DNA from: Carnegiea gigantea
Taxonomy: Eukaryota > Streptophyta > Magnoliopsida > Caryophyllales > Cactaceae
Assembly: GCA_029747015.1 (NCBI GenBank)
Contig: JAKOGI010002432.1
Coordinates: forward strand, 45,001-109,000
DNA: 64,000 bases
Reading direction: 5' to 3'
This document shows, piece by piece, positions 34,555 through 45,452 of this stretch (positions are counted from its first letter, which is position 1; each line of letters opens with the position of its first letter). A model generated the notes under the pieces. That model had not been told where the DNA came from and ran no database searches. It saw only the letters and a list, made by a program, of their open reading frames with translations. A program made the position numbers and the translations under genes.

Positions 34555-34700
34555 TAGGTTGAGGTGAATTGAGGCAGGTTGAAGTTGGTATTTTTTTTTT
34601 TTTTTGAGGTGGGTTGAAGTAGGTTGAAGTGGGTTGATGTAAGTTGAAGTGGGTTGAAGTTGGTATATTTTTTATGTGGTGGGTTGAAGTGGGTTCAAAT
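34555..34700 (+). repeat. GGGTTGAAGT minisatellite, left array
   Basis: About nine to ten degenerate 9-10 bp units (GGTTGAAGT plus G or A), broken by a T-run. The same unit and orientation reappear at 35303-35445. Confidence 0.85.
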
Positions 34701-35067
34701 AATGAGAATGTAATTAATGTGTGATAATTTGTGAAGTTATCAAAATTTTGTGGAATTTTTATTTATTCTTTTTTATTTTTTATTTTTTATTTTTTATTTT
34801 TTTGGAATTTTCTGTAGCTTTTGTTTGGAATAAAACTAAACAGATAAAAATTAAAAATAAATACAAAAAATTAAAAACAATGCAAAAATAAAAAATTAAA
34901 AATTAAAAAATTAAAAATGAAATATAAAAAAATTAAAAATTAAAATTAAAAATTAAAAATTAAAAAATAAAAAATAAAAATAAAAATTAAATATAAAAAA
35001 TAAAAAATAAGATTAAAAAATTAAAAATTAAAAATAAAATTAAATACAATAAATAAAAAATAAAATT

Positions 35068-35104
<37 letters not shown>

Positions 35105-35302
35105 AAAATTAAATACAAATAATTAAAAATTAAAAATTTAAAACTTAAAAATTTAAAAATAAAAAACTAAAAAAATACAAAAATACAAAAATAAAACAAT
35201 TCCAAAGTACGATAATTTACAAAAAAGTAGTATAGTGAACTTTTTGGTGCAAGAATAATTAAATCTCACATGCTACTTTATAAATTATTAAAATTATGAA
35301 GG

Positions 35303-35445
35303 GGGTGGGTTGAAGTTGGTTGAAGTGGGTTGAAGTAAGTTGAGGTAGGTTGAAGTGGGTTGAAGTTGGTATTTTTTTTTTCAAGTGGGTTGAAGTAGGT
35401 TGAAATAGGTTGAATTGGGTTGAAGTGGGTTGAGGTTGGTAAATT
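35303..35445 (+). repeat. GGGTTGAAGT minisatellite, right array
   Basis: About twelve units in the same orientation as the left array. The minus-strand proteins rich in STHFNQPT over this region are repeat translations. Confidence 0.85.
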
Positions 35446-35477
35446 GCAATTGACCCACGAAAAGAACAGGCCCTCAA

Positions 35478-36165
35478 TATCCCATAACACAAACTGCCTA
35501 GAACCAGCAAGCAGACCAAAAGCACGTGTTTTGAGCACATAAACATCAAGCCAAATCAGGTATGATAATCCATCAATCCAAATAACTTGCTAACATTAAC
35601 TTTAGCTAATGCAACAACAACATAACTAAAGGGATAGTTTATGACATACAACATCCAAATGGTGTCCAAAAGTTGCATGATTACTTTGCTTGCACATTAA
35701 CCTTGAGTTGTAAAGGCTAAAAAATAGCTATAACTTTGAGCATAAAATCAAGGGATAGTTAGCATAACCAGTATATAACTGATTACCCCTTATCATATTC
35801 TGCATGCTAACATATAGTAATCAGCATAATATTCTTATTCCTATGAAAAGATTGTCGCCATCTATGCACTGAGTATAGTATCCAATTACCATACTTAATA
35901 ACACAAACCAATTATAGTATCCAATGACACAAACCACCGCAAAGTAGCAAGCAGCCAAAAAAGTGTCTTTTGAACACCTGAACATCAAGCCAAAATTGCT
36001 ATAATAATTCACCATTCCAAACAACCTACTAACATCAAGCATGTCTAATGCACAACAACATAAATCAAGGGATAGTTTAGAACTTACGATATCTAAAAAA
36101 TGTCCCAAAGCTGCATAATTATTTCACATTGACCATGAGTTGAGAAGTCTGTTGAATAGCTATAA
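35478..36165. repeat. Diverged direct duplication, period about 440 bp
   Basis: The segments 35478-35730 and 35915-36165 share ACATCAAGCCAAA, AACAACATAA, GGGATAGTTTA and TGTCCMAAAG-type words in the same order. A weaker third match may lie near 34430-34500. Confidence 0.6.
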
Positions 36166-36229
36166 AAAGGATCAGTTTGAGGAAAATGGAGCAAAAAAAA
36201 GGTAAACTACTGAATGCAACATTGATACT

Positions 36230-39060
36230 TAATCATCTTGGTCATGATCAGCTCCAGAACTAGCACCCATCCTTGGGGCATCTGATTGTGGTTGGTTAGA
36301 CGCACCAATTCAACAACCATTCTCATTTGATCTTCTAGCTTGCTCATGTCTCTTTTGTGGGCATTCTCCAAGTCATCTATATGTTTACAAAGTGAAACAT
36401 TCTCCTCCTCCTAAGCACAAAGCATAGCTTGAACTTTAGCTCTGCTTGGATGTGGCCCTCTCACATCCATAGGCTTCATATTGTATCCAAAGCATGCCAC
36501 ATGATTGCGGTCTTGTGCCTCGAAGCAATCCTCCACCAACTCAAATGTAGAGTAATGGAGCTTTTTATTTGATTTGGTTATAATATCTTCTTGTAAATAC
36601 CATATAAAGGAAAGTTTAAAGAAGCATCATTCACCAAAAAGGATCCCTGTTTACTTACTTGTTTTGTTGGTTTGCTTTGCATTAGCAAACACAATCAGAT
36701 ACGTGCTGAATTTTCCAGCGCATATAGAATGCAGTCCAACTATCTTTCATGTGAATTGCGTAGGCTAAATTACCACTTGCTAGAAGATTGCTCATCCAAT
36801 ACTTTAGACTTTGGTTGACGTGTTTCCTTAAAAATCTCAGCAACCATTGATATCTTCCCATCTGCAGCACGCTGAAAGTAGTGTACATAAGTTATATTCT
36901 AATTGAACAAGCTAAGAAATTAAACAAGTTATTGATACATTCACCAATTTATCATATATTATCTGTCAAAATGGTCTGCTGCCAGTATGATGAACCATTG
37001 TTAAGTTGCTTTGATTCTTAGAGTTTCAACGGCTAACTTCTTATAAAATGGCATCCATTATGACAAGCAAAATTGAGAGGGAAAAACAGAGAACATAACA
37101 CAAGTGTCAAATGAAATATTGACCAACATAATAGAAAATCATCACTGAAGAAACGTTCATCAACTAACCATTTCCAATCCTCACATGAGACACCCCTAGG
37201 CACTTTTTTCAATGCACATTCTTTAGGTTTTGCAGGCTTTATGTAATGTTGCATCAAGCCTCCTCTTCATTTATGCCACAAATTTTTCATATGGCCAAAG
37301 TAGCATTAAGATCAATCTCACAATCTTTGCCCTTGAATCTATCCTTGATTAATAAAATGAGATGGCATTGATATACTAATTAAATAGTTCAATATACTTA
37401 ATAAAACAAAAAAAAAATTTGCAAGATTAACGGGGTAATATTTGGTTATGTGATTACCAAAAAGTAGCCCACATATGTTCCTTTGCATTCGTATCAATCT
37501 CATTCTAAGAACATACACGCACAGGACATGCATTGGAATCTCACACCAATTTACCCATATCCCTTGTTATTATCGTATGGTTGGCACCAAGGGACCATTG
37601 TGAAAGCAAGTTACTTCAAGTTTCTCTGCATTCTTCAAATGTGACAGTTGCTTGCACTAGTTTGGACCACGTGGTCTTTAGCTTGGTCGTCTATTTCTTT
37701 TTAGGTTGTTTCTACTAGAAGAACCTGTAAAAAAACATAAACTTTAATCAATATTATAATCAGAAATAGTGTAGTAAGGCAAGCACTCATCAAAATATCA
37801 TGCATACCTTACTTGAGTATCTTCTTTCCTTGCTTGGCACTAGAGTATCTTTTTTCCCATATTTAATTCAATTTCCGTTAACTGCGCATACTATGATGGG
37901 CTGATTGAGTATGGGTCATGTGAAGCTTTAAACGTGGGTGCCGACATTTTCAAGGCATTTAAGTTACAGTTTATAGTGCTCTTGTTCCACTGTGTAAGCT
38001 AATAAGTATCAGGATATGAGGTCTTATTTAGGCATCTAGGGACTAATTGACATGGCACAATCAGTTCACGTTTGCAGGCTCAAATATAATTATACTGCAT
38101 CAGATTGTGGCGACATTTGCTGATGCATCTAACGCAGAGCAGTTCTTTTTTCTTGCATTTTATTCTTACATTTACGGAGAACCAATGTCTGCATGGAGCT
38201 TAAGCAGCAGTGAGCACATGCTAGGAAAACAAGAATGTCCACACTTTAAGTGCAAATAGCAGGTGGAAGGAAAAAAACGTAAAAAGAAAAACCAGAAAGA
38301 GAAACAAGATCACCTAGCAAGCAAGAAAATGGCATATTAACTAGTTAATGCCATAAATTCCGCATTGTGTTGCTGTGAATAGATGCCACTATTGCAGCTA
38401 GGCTCGACTGAGAGGCAGAGCATTAGTTGAGGCAGTTCAGAATCTTTAGTAAGGCATATACCCAGAAAACTCCAATAAAAATCAAAACTCAACTTGGCTT
38501 TTGATTATCCAGCATTTACCTAGTAACTAGGAGTTCCCCATAGAGTCTCCGAACATTTTAGGATGAACAATGCGCAACAAACTTTTAGATCTAAAAAGGG
38601 AGGGTGAAAGTCCTTTGGAAATTCACTAAAAGAACTAAGCTTTTTAAGGTTATTGAGAATTTTAGGGTAATGATCTTTGAGGCTAGCCCCCAGACTTTTA
38701 CTAACCATAATCATTAGGATGCTGATGCTATGTTCATAAATCATAGTTACTATTTTACTGGAACCATTAGCAGATTCCATAGCCTTAGCACCTTCAGCAT
38801 TGTCTTAAGTATCATGAACCATTTCTCTATTATCATGATCTCTAGGATTTGTGTGCTCCATATCTCCACTAGTTTCGTTAGCAAATTGGCTTGAGGTTTG
38901 ACCAATAGTCCTACTCATAGACCTCGCTGTTTGATCGGATTATGTACTACTGTGACTGATTGTCTTTCTAGACAAAGGAACTTGTTTTTCTTTTGGCTGC
39001 TTCATGCTTTTCTTCATTAAACTACCTGAAGACACATACACATGACCTTTGCATTGTTGG
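36230..39060 (-). pseudogene. TNP1-like / Transposase_24 (Ptta/En/Spm) protein, degenerate
   Basis: Read leftwards, pieces appear in order. Near 39.0 kb a basic serine-rich start contains SLMKKSMKQPKEKQVPLSRK. At 37.25-37.13 kb comes ALKKVPRGVSCEDWKWLVDE, the conserved G-V-x-x-E-D-W-K-x-L-V block. At 36.85 kb the segment AADGKISMVAEIFKETRQP follows. At 36.55-36.25 kb come YSTFELVEDCFEAQDRNHVA, MDVRGPHPSRAKVQAML and a coiled-coil tail (KHIDDLENAHKRDMSKLEDQ). These match the layout of plant TNP1-like proteins of CACTA elements, which bind subterminal repeats. Stops and gaps separate the pieces, some of which may be former introns. Function in this copy is lost. Family assignment is from memory of the motif style. 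Confidence 0.5.
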
Positions 39061-39322
39061 AATTAGCCATTCAAACCTGCACCAATAAGTACTGTAAATC
39101 AATAGCATATACATTAGGAATAGGTTTAATTTGTCAAATAGAGAATGACTAACATAGGCATATCAACAACAATTGTTTCAACATCATCTCTTCACAAATT
39201 CAATTCATTATTTAGCTCATTGGAGTTATATTCAGGAAAATGAGGAGCAAAAGACGCCATCTCTTGATATGCTTCGGGAACATCCTCGGTGTTTGGCTAC
39301 ACTTCGTTCAGGTTGTTGGCAT

Positions 39323-39903
39323 TGTTGGGTTCCATGGCCCAAAATCCAAGTTTCAGTACGGTGGGATCGCGCTAAACGAACATGGACGTGTCAGAACGAA
39401 GGAGCGAGAAGTCGAGAGAAGACAAAAAAACGGCACAAGGGTGCCGTGCCACGTGGCACGGTCGTGCCACATGTATTTCCTCTGGGCACGAAGTGGTGGC
39501 GGCTAGGGTTTGTCGCGACGTGCAATTTCTCCTGACGGCCAGGGCTTTTCTCTAAGGGTAAAACCCTGGTTTTTTCTAGACCCTGTACAAAGGGCCATAC
39601 CTAGGATCTAAAATCACTCCTGAATCCCTAAGCACATTGAGAGGTAGAGAGATTTTGAGAGAGATTATAAGAGAGATTGTGATTCTGCTATTAGATCAAA
39701 TCACCTATTGTGATTGTGATCGTTGTGTACTCATCCTGCTCATATAGTGGATTGATTGTACTCGTCGCCGTCCGTGATTTTTCCCCCATTGGGTTTCCAC
39801 GTAAATCTTGTGTCATTGTTTTGTTCTTGTCATCGTTCTTTAAATTTCTAAAAATCTGTTTCATCCTATTGCTTCCGCTATTACTTTACTCTATTTCCTA
39901 ACA
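39323..39903 (+). repeat. 5' LTR of the gag-protease copia element
   Basis: Contains one palindromic module at 39433-39472 (GTGCCACGTGGCAC, which includes a G-box CACGTG, then GGTCGTGCC), a TATA-like stretch near 39585 (CTGTACAAAGG), and the GAGAGATTATAAGAGAGATT repeat. Confidence 0.88.
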
Positions 39904-39905
39904 AG

Positions 39906-39917
39906 TGGTATCAGAGC
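39906..39917 (+). promoter_or_regulatory. Primer binding site, initiator tRNA-Met type
   Basis: TGGTATCAGAGC starts two bases after the 5' LTR, a perfect match to the usual plant site. Confidence 0.93.
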
Positions 39918-39928
39918 TTTGGTTTAGG

Positions 39929-41272
39929 ATGTCTTTAATTATGAAGGTTGATATTCAGAAATTTGATGGGGAGATTAGTTTTAATCTCTGGAAGGTGCAG
40001 ATGAGAGCGGTTCTCATCCAGCATGGGTTGTGGAAGGTTCTTTCAGGACCTTATACGAAACCCGAGAAGATAACTAATGAACAATGGGCAGCAGACCACA
40101 AGAAGAGGCGTGGATCGTTGACGAGCGAGGAATGGGAGGAACTGGAGTTGAAGGCACTTTCTGCCATACAATTGTGCTTGGCACCACATGTCTTGCGAGA
40201 GGTGCTTGATAAGACAACTGCGGTGGATCTTTAGGTTCGGTTGGAGGAACTCTACATGACGACGAGTCTCGCCAACAAGATCCGTTTGAAGAAAAGGTTG
40301 TATACCTTTCGTATAGCTGAAGGTACCCCTGTTCAAAAATATTTGAATGAGTTTAACTCTATTTTTGTTGATTTGGAGAGTCTGGATGTGAAAATTGAGG
40401 ACGAGGATAAGGCTATTTTGCTTGTTGTGTTGTTATCCCCTTCTTATAAACACTTTAAGGAGATCATGCTATATAGTAATTCTAATACTATATTGTTTGA
40501 AGATGTTAAGTCAAACCTGTTGTCCAAGGAAAAGTTTGATCTTGACATTCATGCTGATTCTGCTAAGGAATTAGCAGTAAGGGGTAAAACAACTGAAAAG
40601 GGGAACGACAATAGGAGTAAGAATCGTTCTAAGCCTAAAAATCCTCACACTGGTAAGACCTGCAATTACTATGGTAAATTGGGTCATATTATTGCTAACT
40701 GTTGGCAACTGCAAAGGAAGAGGAAGAAAGAAGAAGATAATTCTCATGAGCCTGCTGAAGCCTCGTTTGCTGAATCTGATTCTAATGATGATGTTTTCTT
40801 TGCTGCCTCTACTGAAAGGGGGAACGATTCTGGTTGGGTTCTTGATTCTGGGTATACCTATCATATGTGTCCTCATAAGGATTGGTTTTCAATATATGAT
40901 CCAGTTGACTCAATTGTTGTTCACATGGGCAATAATGCCCAATGTAAAGTAACTGGAATTGGTACTGTTAAAATCAAGACCCATGATGGTGTTTTCAGGA
41001 CTTTATCGAATGTTCGTCATGTTCCTGACTTGAAGCGTAACCTCATCTCTTTAGGCACCCTTAAATCCAAGGGGTGCAAATATTTAGCTGAAGGTGGAGT
41101 TCTAAAGGTCTCGAAGGGCAGTCGGATTCCACTGAAGAGTTTGAGGCAAGGAGGCCTCTGTGTCTTACAGGCATCTACTACGACAAGTTATATGAAGAAA
41201 GGTTCATATAAGTCATCTCCCAGAGCTAAGTTCAAGCATTGCTGGGACTTAGTTGGCATTCCTAGTATTTGA
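39929..41272 (+). pseudogene. gag: Gag and protease of the copia element, one internal stop
   Basis: The start ATG at 39929 gives MSLIMKVDIQKFDGEISF. The UBN2-type capsid follows (LWKVQMRAVLIQHGLWKVL, then MTTSLANKIRLKKRLYTFR and DLESLDVKIEDEDKAILL). A TAG at 40232-40234 replaces the tryptophan expected in VDLWxRLE. The zinc knuckle CNYYGKLGHIIANC has tyrosine for the second cysteine, so it should not bind zinc normally. The protease region has WVLDSGYTYHMCPHKDW with the catalytic D-S-G, then GTVKIKTHDGVFRTLSNVRH and RNLISLGTL. The frame ends at 41270-41272 in a short unrelated tail, where the pol deletion begins. In intact relatives the protein forms particles around element RNA. The two lesions make this copy unlikely to supply gag, though it could be packaged in trans. 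Confidence 0.85.
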
Positions 41273-41373
41273 GCGCCCTTTGGGGCATTGCCCCTTAGGG
41301 GGGCATCACCTTTCGGGGTGCGATGACGGTGGTAGAGAAATGATGATTGGAGATTTCAGTCCAAGGTGGAAAT
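41273..41373 (+). other. Short tail with GC-rich hairpins before the 3' LTR
   Basis: GGGGCATTGCCCC (perfect arms of four to five bases) and neighbouring GGGGGGCATCACC and CGGGGTGC sit within 50 bp at 41281-41325. A purine stretch, CCAAGGTGGAAAT, precedes the 3' LTR and is the likely polypurine tract. Confidence 0.55.
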
Positions 41374-41998
41374 TGTTGGGTTTCATGGTCCAAAATCCAA
41401 TCTTTGGCACGATGGGACGGTGCTAAACGAACACGGACATGTCAGGACGAAGGAGCAAGAAGTCGAGAGAAGATAGAAAAATGACACGGGGGTGTCGTGC
41501 CATGAGGCACGGTCGTGCCACCTTGGCACAGTGTGACCATGCCACGTGGCACGGTCGTGCCACGTGCATTTCCTCTGGGCGCGAAGTGGTGGCGGGTAGG
41601 GTTTGTCTCGACGTATAGTTTCTCCTGACGGCCAGGGTTCTTCTCTAAGGGTAAAACCTTGGTTTTTTCTAGACCCTATATAAAGGGGCCATACTTAGGA
41701 TCTAAAATCACTCCTGAATCCCTAAACATATTGGGAGGTAGAGAGACTTTGAGAGAGATTACAAGAGAGATTACAATTTTACTATTAGATCAAATCACCT
41801 ATTGTGATTGTGATCGTTTTGTACTCTTTCTGCTCATATAGTGGATTGATTGTGCTCGTCGCCATCCGTGGTTTTTTCTCACATTGGGTTTCCACGTAAA
41901 TCTTGTATCGTTGCTTTGCTCTTGTTATCGCTCTTTAAATTTCTGAATATCTGTTTCATCCTATCGCTTCCGCTATTAATTGCTCAAATTTCCTAATA
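41374..41998 (+). repeat. 3' LTR of the gag-protease copia element
   Basis: It is 44 bp longer than its partner, because the palindromic module (about 41484-41563) has an extra unit. A TATA box CTATATAAAGG lies near 41681. The final CTAACA has become CTAATA. Confidence 0.88.
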
Positions 41999-42003
41999 GG
42001 CAT

Positions 42004-42339
42004 CTTCATCATCACTTGGAAAGGGTATATGGTAGGTGTCTCGAGGTTGTACCTTTGTAGCAACAACCAATTTTTGTTTTCAAGATCATTGCAATAAAAC
42101 ACTTGCAATGCTTGAATTGCGAGAATAAACGGCTCTACAGTCTTCAGAAATCTCTCACCAATAATACTAACACCACCAAACTTATCCATGTTTATCCCTC
42201 GAACAATATCATGCATATCCCACCATTTACACCACAATAATGCAATATAGTTTCTTCCAAGATATTCTAAAATGATAATCTTAGTTAAGACCCCATAATA
42301 ATCTATGTTATTCAATCCCTCCCCAATGTTGCCAACCAT
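42004..42339 (-). pseudogene. DUF4216 piece of a CACTA TNP2-type transposase
   Basis: The minus-strand frame reads NNIDYYGVLTKIIILEYLGR, then ALLWCKWWDMHDIVRGINMD and FLKTVEPFILAIQALQVFYC, the pattern of DUF4216 found at the C-terminal end of plant En/Spm transposases. After NWLLLQRY the frame shifts and reads PRDTYHIPFPSDDEDA, running into the copia insertion. The other side continues at 39317-39130 with EDVPEAYQEMASFAPHFPE and RDDVETIVVD, the expected tail. The catalytic transposase domain that should precede it is missing; subterminal repeats abut directly, so there was an internal deletion. Confidence 0.72.
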
Positions 42340-42770
42340 TAATACACCACTATTTTGAGTGCAAAGGTTTTTCTCTCAATCTTGGGTGTGAAACCTATAT
42401 TAATTAATAATGTAACCACTAAAGGATGTTATGCGTAAGTTAATGTTTGGTTTAGCTTTAGTAAAAACCAATCTGTAGAGAACAAATTTTAAGAAATCTG
42501 CCTCTTATTGAGAAGAGCGAGATAACTAGAAGCTAAGACTGGTCTCTAATTGAGACAAGCAGCCTATTTTGTCTTCAAAATCGGTCTTCATCTGAGTCCA
42601 ACTAATTTAGTCATTGTAACTGGTCTCAATTGGAGTCCGTTTGGATTTTGGGGCCTTAAATTTGGTCTGAAAGAGAAATGTCCCTATTTCGTCTATATTT
42701 TTGGTCTCCAATTTAGTTTAGAGATTGAATTTAAATTCAATCTATAATTTTCGGTCTCTAATGATGAGGA
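42340..42770. repeat. Subterminal repeat array of a CACTA element
   Basis: GGTCTC-type words recur about every 30-50 bp: ACTGGTCTCTAATTGAG, ATCGGTCTTCATCTGAG, ACTGGTCTCAATTGGAG, TTTGGTCTGAAAGAG, TTTGGTCTCCAATTTAG and TTCGGTCTCTAATG. CACTA transposase binding regions have this style. The terminal CACTA motif itself is not found. Confidence 0.6.
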
Positions 42771-43926
42771 TTCTCAAATATATATTATGTACTTGTAATC
42801 TTTTTTAAATTAGTTTGAACAAAAAATTACAAAGCGGTAACATATAAATTTAAATACAAGTCATACATATATTGATTAGATATTTAGTCTTCTCTAGCCT
42901 AAAATGAGGGGATGCAAATGATTCAAAATTTCTACCAAATACATTAGCCATATTTTTGATAGATATTGTTTATACAATTTCACAAAAGTTATAGGTAAAA
43001 GAGCAAACGTGGGCAAAAACACACTGTTAATCTATCATATCTCAAGCCACTCTAGAGTTGTTCCCCCATTTGAAGTTGTGCCCACAATACGAGCATCATT
43101 AAGATTCCTCCTCGTTGTTGGCAGGAGATGTGGATAATTTGGAATTAGACTATGTACGCTACTTAAAAAGCGGCCTTGCAAAGTTGTACATCATTGGAGA
43201 CCACGCATCAAAATTTACGTAAATTATTAACGGCGTCTATTAGCTCAAATTCCTCATGATCTATCAATTGAAGCCAAATAGAAAAAACCTCAACTTGTGT
43301 AAACATATATTCTCATTACAGTCTTCTTTCTGGGGGAGCGAAATAGGAATGAAGGATGACAAAAGAAAGTTATATTGAATTTCGCTAATTAATCAACTGA
43401 CATATTCTTATTGATGTCCTAAAAAGACTTATGAAATATTATTTTGATAGTCAAAAAAATAAACACGATCTATTGCAAACTTGCAATGGCAATATTAGTG
43501 AACAAAGAATATGGTACAACCTAAGTGATCAATTAAATATTTTACTCTGGGATAGTGCTTTTCACCTAATTATACAATGATATCATGATTGTTGCTCAAC
43601 AGAATACACCAATTCGTATCTCTTTTTACCTCAAAAAATATATATATATGTACTCTAATTAAACTACAAAATAATATAACTAGTTAGAAAACAATGATTA
43701 GAAAAAAATAAAACGAAGAAGAATATATTTCTGAAGGCCAAAAAAAACCAAAAAAGCAGGCGGCAAAGGCATAAGCATGGAGATAATTTCAACTTCCTAC
43801 TAGAATTGCAACGAAACGGAGCTAGGTCACCGAATCCTCAGTTTTGGCTCAGTGAAGGCTCAGCTCAGGCTTGAGTCAAACTAAACTCGAGCTGAGCCCG
43901 AGCAAGCTCGGAAGTGAAGAGTTTTA
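42771..43926. other. Spacer without recognisable genes
   Basis: AT-rich. At 43853-43910 GAGCTCGAG-like words occur in both orientations (GGCTCAGCTCAGGCTTGAG and CTCGAGCTGAGCCCGAG), an imperfect inverted repeat. No ORF of interest. Confidence 0.4.
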
Positions 43927-44117
43927 TGATTGGAGAGAAATTTGGTCTTGTGGCTCTCTCCTAGCCGTGTACCGCTATTTATTGATTAGCAAAGATTTTA
44001 TACAATCAAGAAATCTGCCACAATAATACATAAGGAAGGAATCTTAATTACACACAATTTAGGACTTTACAAATCCTAGTACAACTAGATATCCGAAATA
44101 TAGGAGGTATCCTAATA
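43927..44117 (-). repeat. Probable 3' LTR of copia element C
   Basis: On the minus strand it begins TATTAGGATACC after the purine tract TTGAGAGGGAG (44118-44131) and probably ends at 43927 in CAATCA. About 190 bp; AATAAATAGC could be a polyadenylation signal. The left border is uncertain because no partner LTR is available. Confidence 0.5.
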
Positions 44118-44190
44118 CTCCCTCTCAAGTTGGCGCGTGGAGATTTGCAACGCCTAACTTGCTTAATAAGTGACGAAATTGATTGTGTCT
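44118..44190 (-). pseudogene. pol: Last codons of copia element C pol
   Basis: The minus-strand frame reads NQFRHLLSKLGVANLHAPT and a stop, the usual end of copia RNase H (…LLSKLGV…). It joins in frame with DIFTKALRH on the other side of the Athila insertion when one TGTCT is removed. The purine tract overlaps the stop region. Confidence 0.8.
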
Positions 44191-45428
44191 TGATAAGTGC
44201 TTATTATATATATCATTTTAAGGTCATTTTACTACATTTTTAGGGGAATTATGTGCTTTAAATTATCATTTATACTCCTATTCTCAATTCATACTTAGGT
44301 ATGGTTGTTTGATAATATTTGCAGCAATTTGGACCATTTTGACCCAGCATTTGACCTCCTTTGAGTATATTTTGACCCCCCATGGATGCCTATGAGGTGT
44401 TATGCCCGTGGAGCAAGAAAAGAGCATAAATATGGTTCGAGCCAAGACCATGGTCTAACAGTGGTACCACGGACCGTGGTGATCTGTGTAACTGTGGCCT
44501 CTTCGTTTTCCCCTAGGCTGTGTGGCTGAGAATCATCATACTTCTCTATATATGCCCATCCCTCAGCAGCAAAACAAGGGAGAAATAGGATAGTTTAGTT
44601 TCCAAAATTTCACTGTTTTAGTTAGGATTTTTAGTTTGTGTTACAAGTGAGAAATTCTTGAGTGTGGAGATCGGTTTTGCTTGCGGTTTGAAGATTTAGT
44701 TAAAGGCTGCCTTTGTCAACCCCTTCCCTCTCAGATTTCGCAGAATCATTGATTAGTTGCTCAATTTTTAATCATGAGTTCGTAGTTTACCTTGTCTAGG
44801 GATTCGTTAGTTTATAGAAGTGTAGTTGGATAATATTTTAATCAATAGAATTGTGTTTTTGTTTCATGATTGCTTTGATTTCGTTTTATCAAGTGAATAT
44901 CATGTTGTGAGTCAATTTTTAGCCAAATTCTACTTACGTACTTGAAACAATTGGATGAAGAACTGAAAGATGAAATTTGATTGTTAGATTGCTTGATAAA
45001 ATCTAACGTAACAATGATTCGAAAGAGAGATTTGCGTGTTAGGAGGACATGGAAAGTAATTGAAAATATTGAACTTGGATTAAGACAAATTAGTTTGAAA
45101 GAATGACTTTTGCTTTGTTTAGGAAAATTTGGTTGATTACGAAAGAACAAACTAAATTTTGGTAGATTACAATTGCGAGAAATTATCCAATTAGAGAAAA
45201 GTGCATGTTAATCATTTTGATCCAATCACCTTTCTTAGCTACATAAATCCCTAGACGTTTTCTCCTTGATTGAATTTAGAATTAGTTATTTAGAAGTTGT
45301 TAAAACAAATCCTCGATTAAATTGTTGCTTAGCATTTTCGAATAGAAAGGACTCAATAGACTGTTTTGGTCCCTAAGGACGATATTTGATCTATACTACA
45401 ACACCTGTGTGCTTACGGGTAGTGGTCA
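44191..45428 (+). repeat. 5' LTR of the Athila element
   Basis: Starts TGATAAGTGC. It carries CCATGG and CCACGGACCGTGG palindromic words (44445-44490) just before a CTCTATATATGCCC TATA box (about 44540). Confidence 0.9.
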
Positions 45429-45434
45429 AGTTTT

Positions 45435-45452
45435 TAGCGCCATTGTCGGGGA
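45435..45452 (+). promoter_or_regulatory. Primer binding site, decayed tRNA-Asp type
   Basis: TAGCGCCATTGTCGGGGA differs at three positions from the site of element B and starts six bases after the LTR. Confidence 0.75.

Larger units (their letters stand above)
34509..35473. mobile_element. PIF/Harbinger-like non-autonomous transposon, 965 bp
   Basis: Terminal inverted repeats of about 21 bp match at 19 positions: GGGCATGCTCTTTTCGTGGG at the left, and GGGCCTGTTCTTTTCGTGGG from the right on the other strand. TCA flanks both sides (34506-34508, 35474-35476). PIF/Harbinger elements favour 3-bp T-x-A duplications and GGG/GGC-starting ends. There is no transposase. The interior has two direct arrays of a 10-bp GGGTTGAAGT-type unit around a long AAAAATTAAAAAT-rich middle. 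Confidence 0.7.
39323..41998 (+). mobile_element. Gag-protease-only copia element (TR-GAG-like), 2676 bp
   Basis: LTRs of 581 and 625 bp (TGTTGGG...CTAACA/CTAATA) enclose a primer site and a gag-protease frame, with nothing of integrase, RT or RNase H. GGCAT duplicates flank it (39318-39322, 41999-42003). It belongs to the family of the solo LTR at 6373-13797. Elements with only gag domains are known as TR-GAG. It entered the DUF4216 frame of a CACTA element, which reads on across the site once the insert is removed. Confidence 0.88.
36230..42770 (-). mobile_element. Eroded CACTA (En/Spm) element with nested copia element
   Basis: On the minus strand, from right to left: subterminal repeats (42770-42340), a DUF4216 piece of a TNP2-type protein (42339-42004, continued at 39317-39130) and a TNP1-like Transposase_24 region (about 39060-36230). 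The transposase core is deleted and neither terminus was found, so borders are approximate. The copia element at 39323-41998 lies inside the DUF4216 frame. Confidence 0.55.

Noticed and set aside
34555..35445. GGGTTGAAGT arrays as telomere-like repeats
   Set aside because: No TTTAGGG units; the unit is 10 bp and confined to one transposon with terminal inverted repeats.
35259..35549. Minus-strand ORFs rich in STHFNQPT
   Set aside because: Direct translation of the GGGTTGAAGT repeat array inside a DNA transposon.
36230..39060. TNP1-like region as a functional host gene
   Set aside because: Stops, missing segments and adjacent CACTA remnants; no continuous set of exons with good splice sites found.
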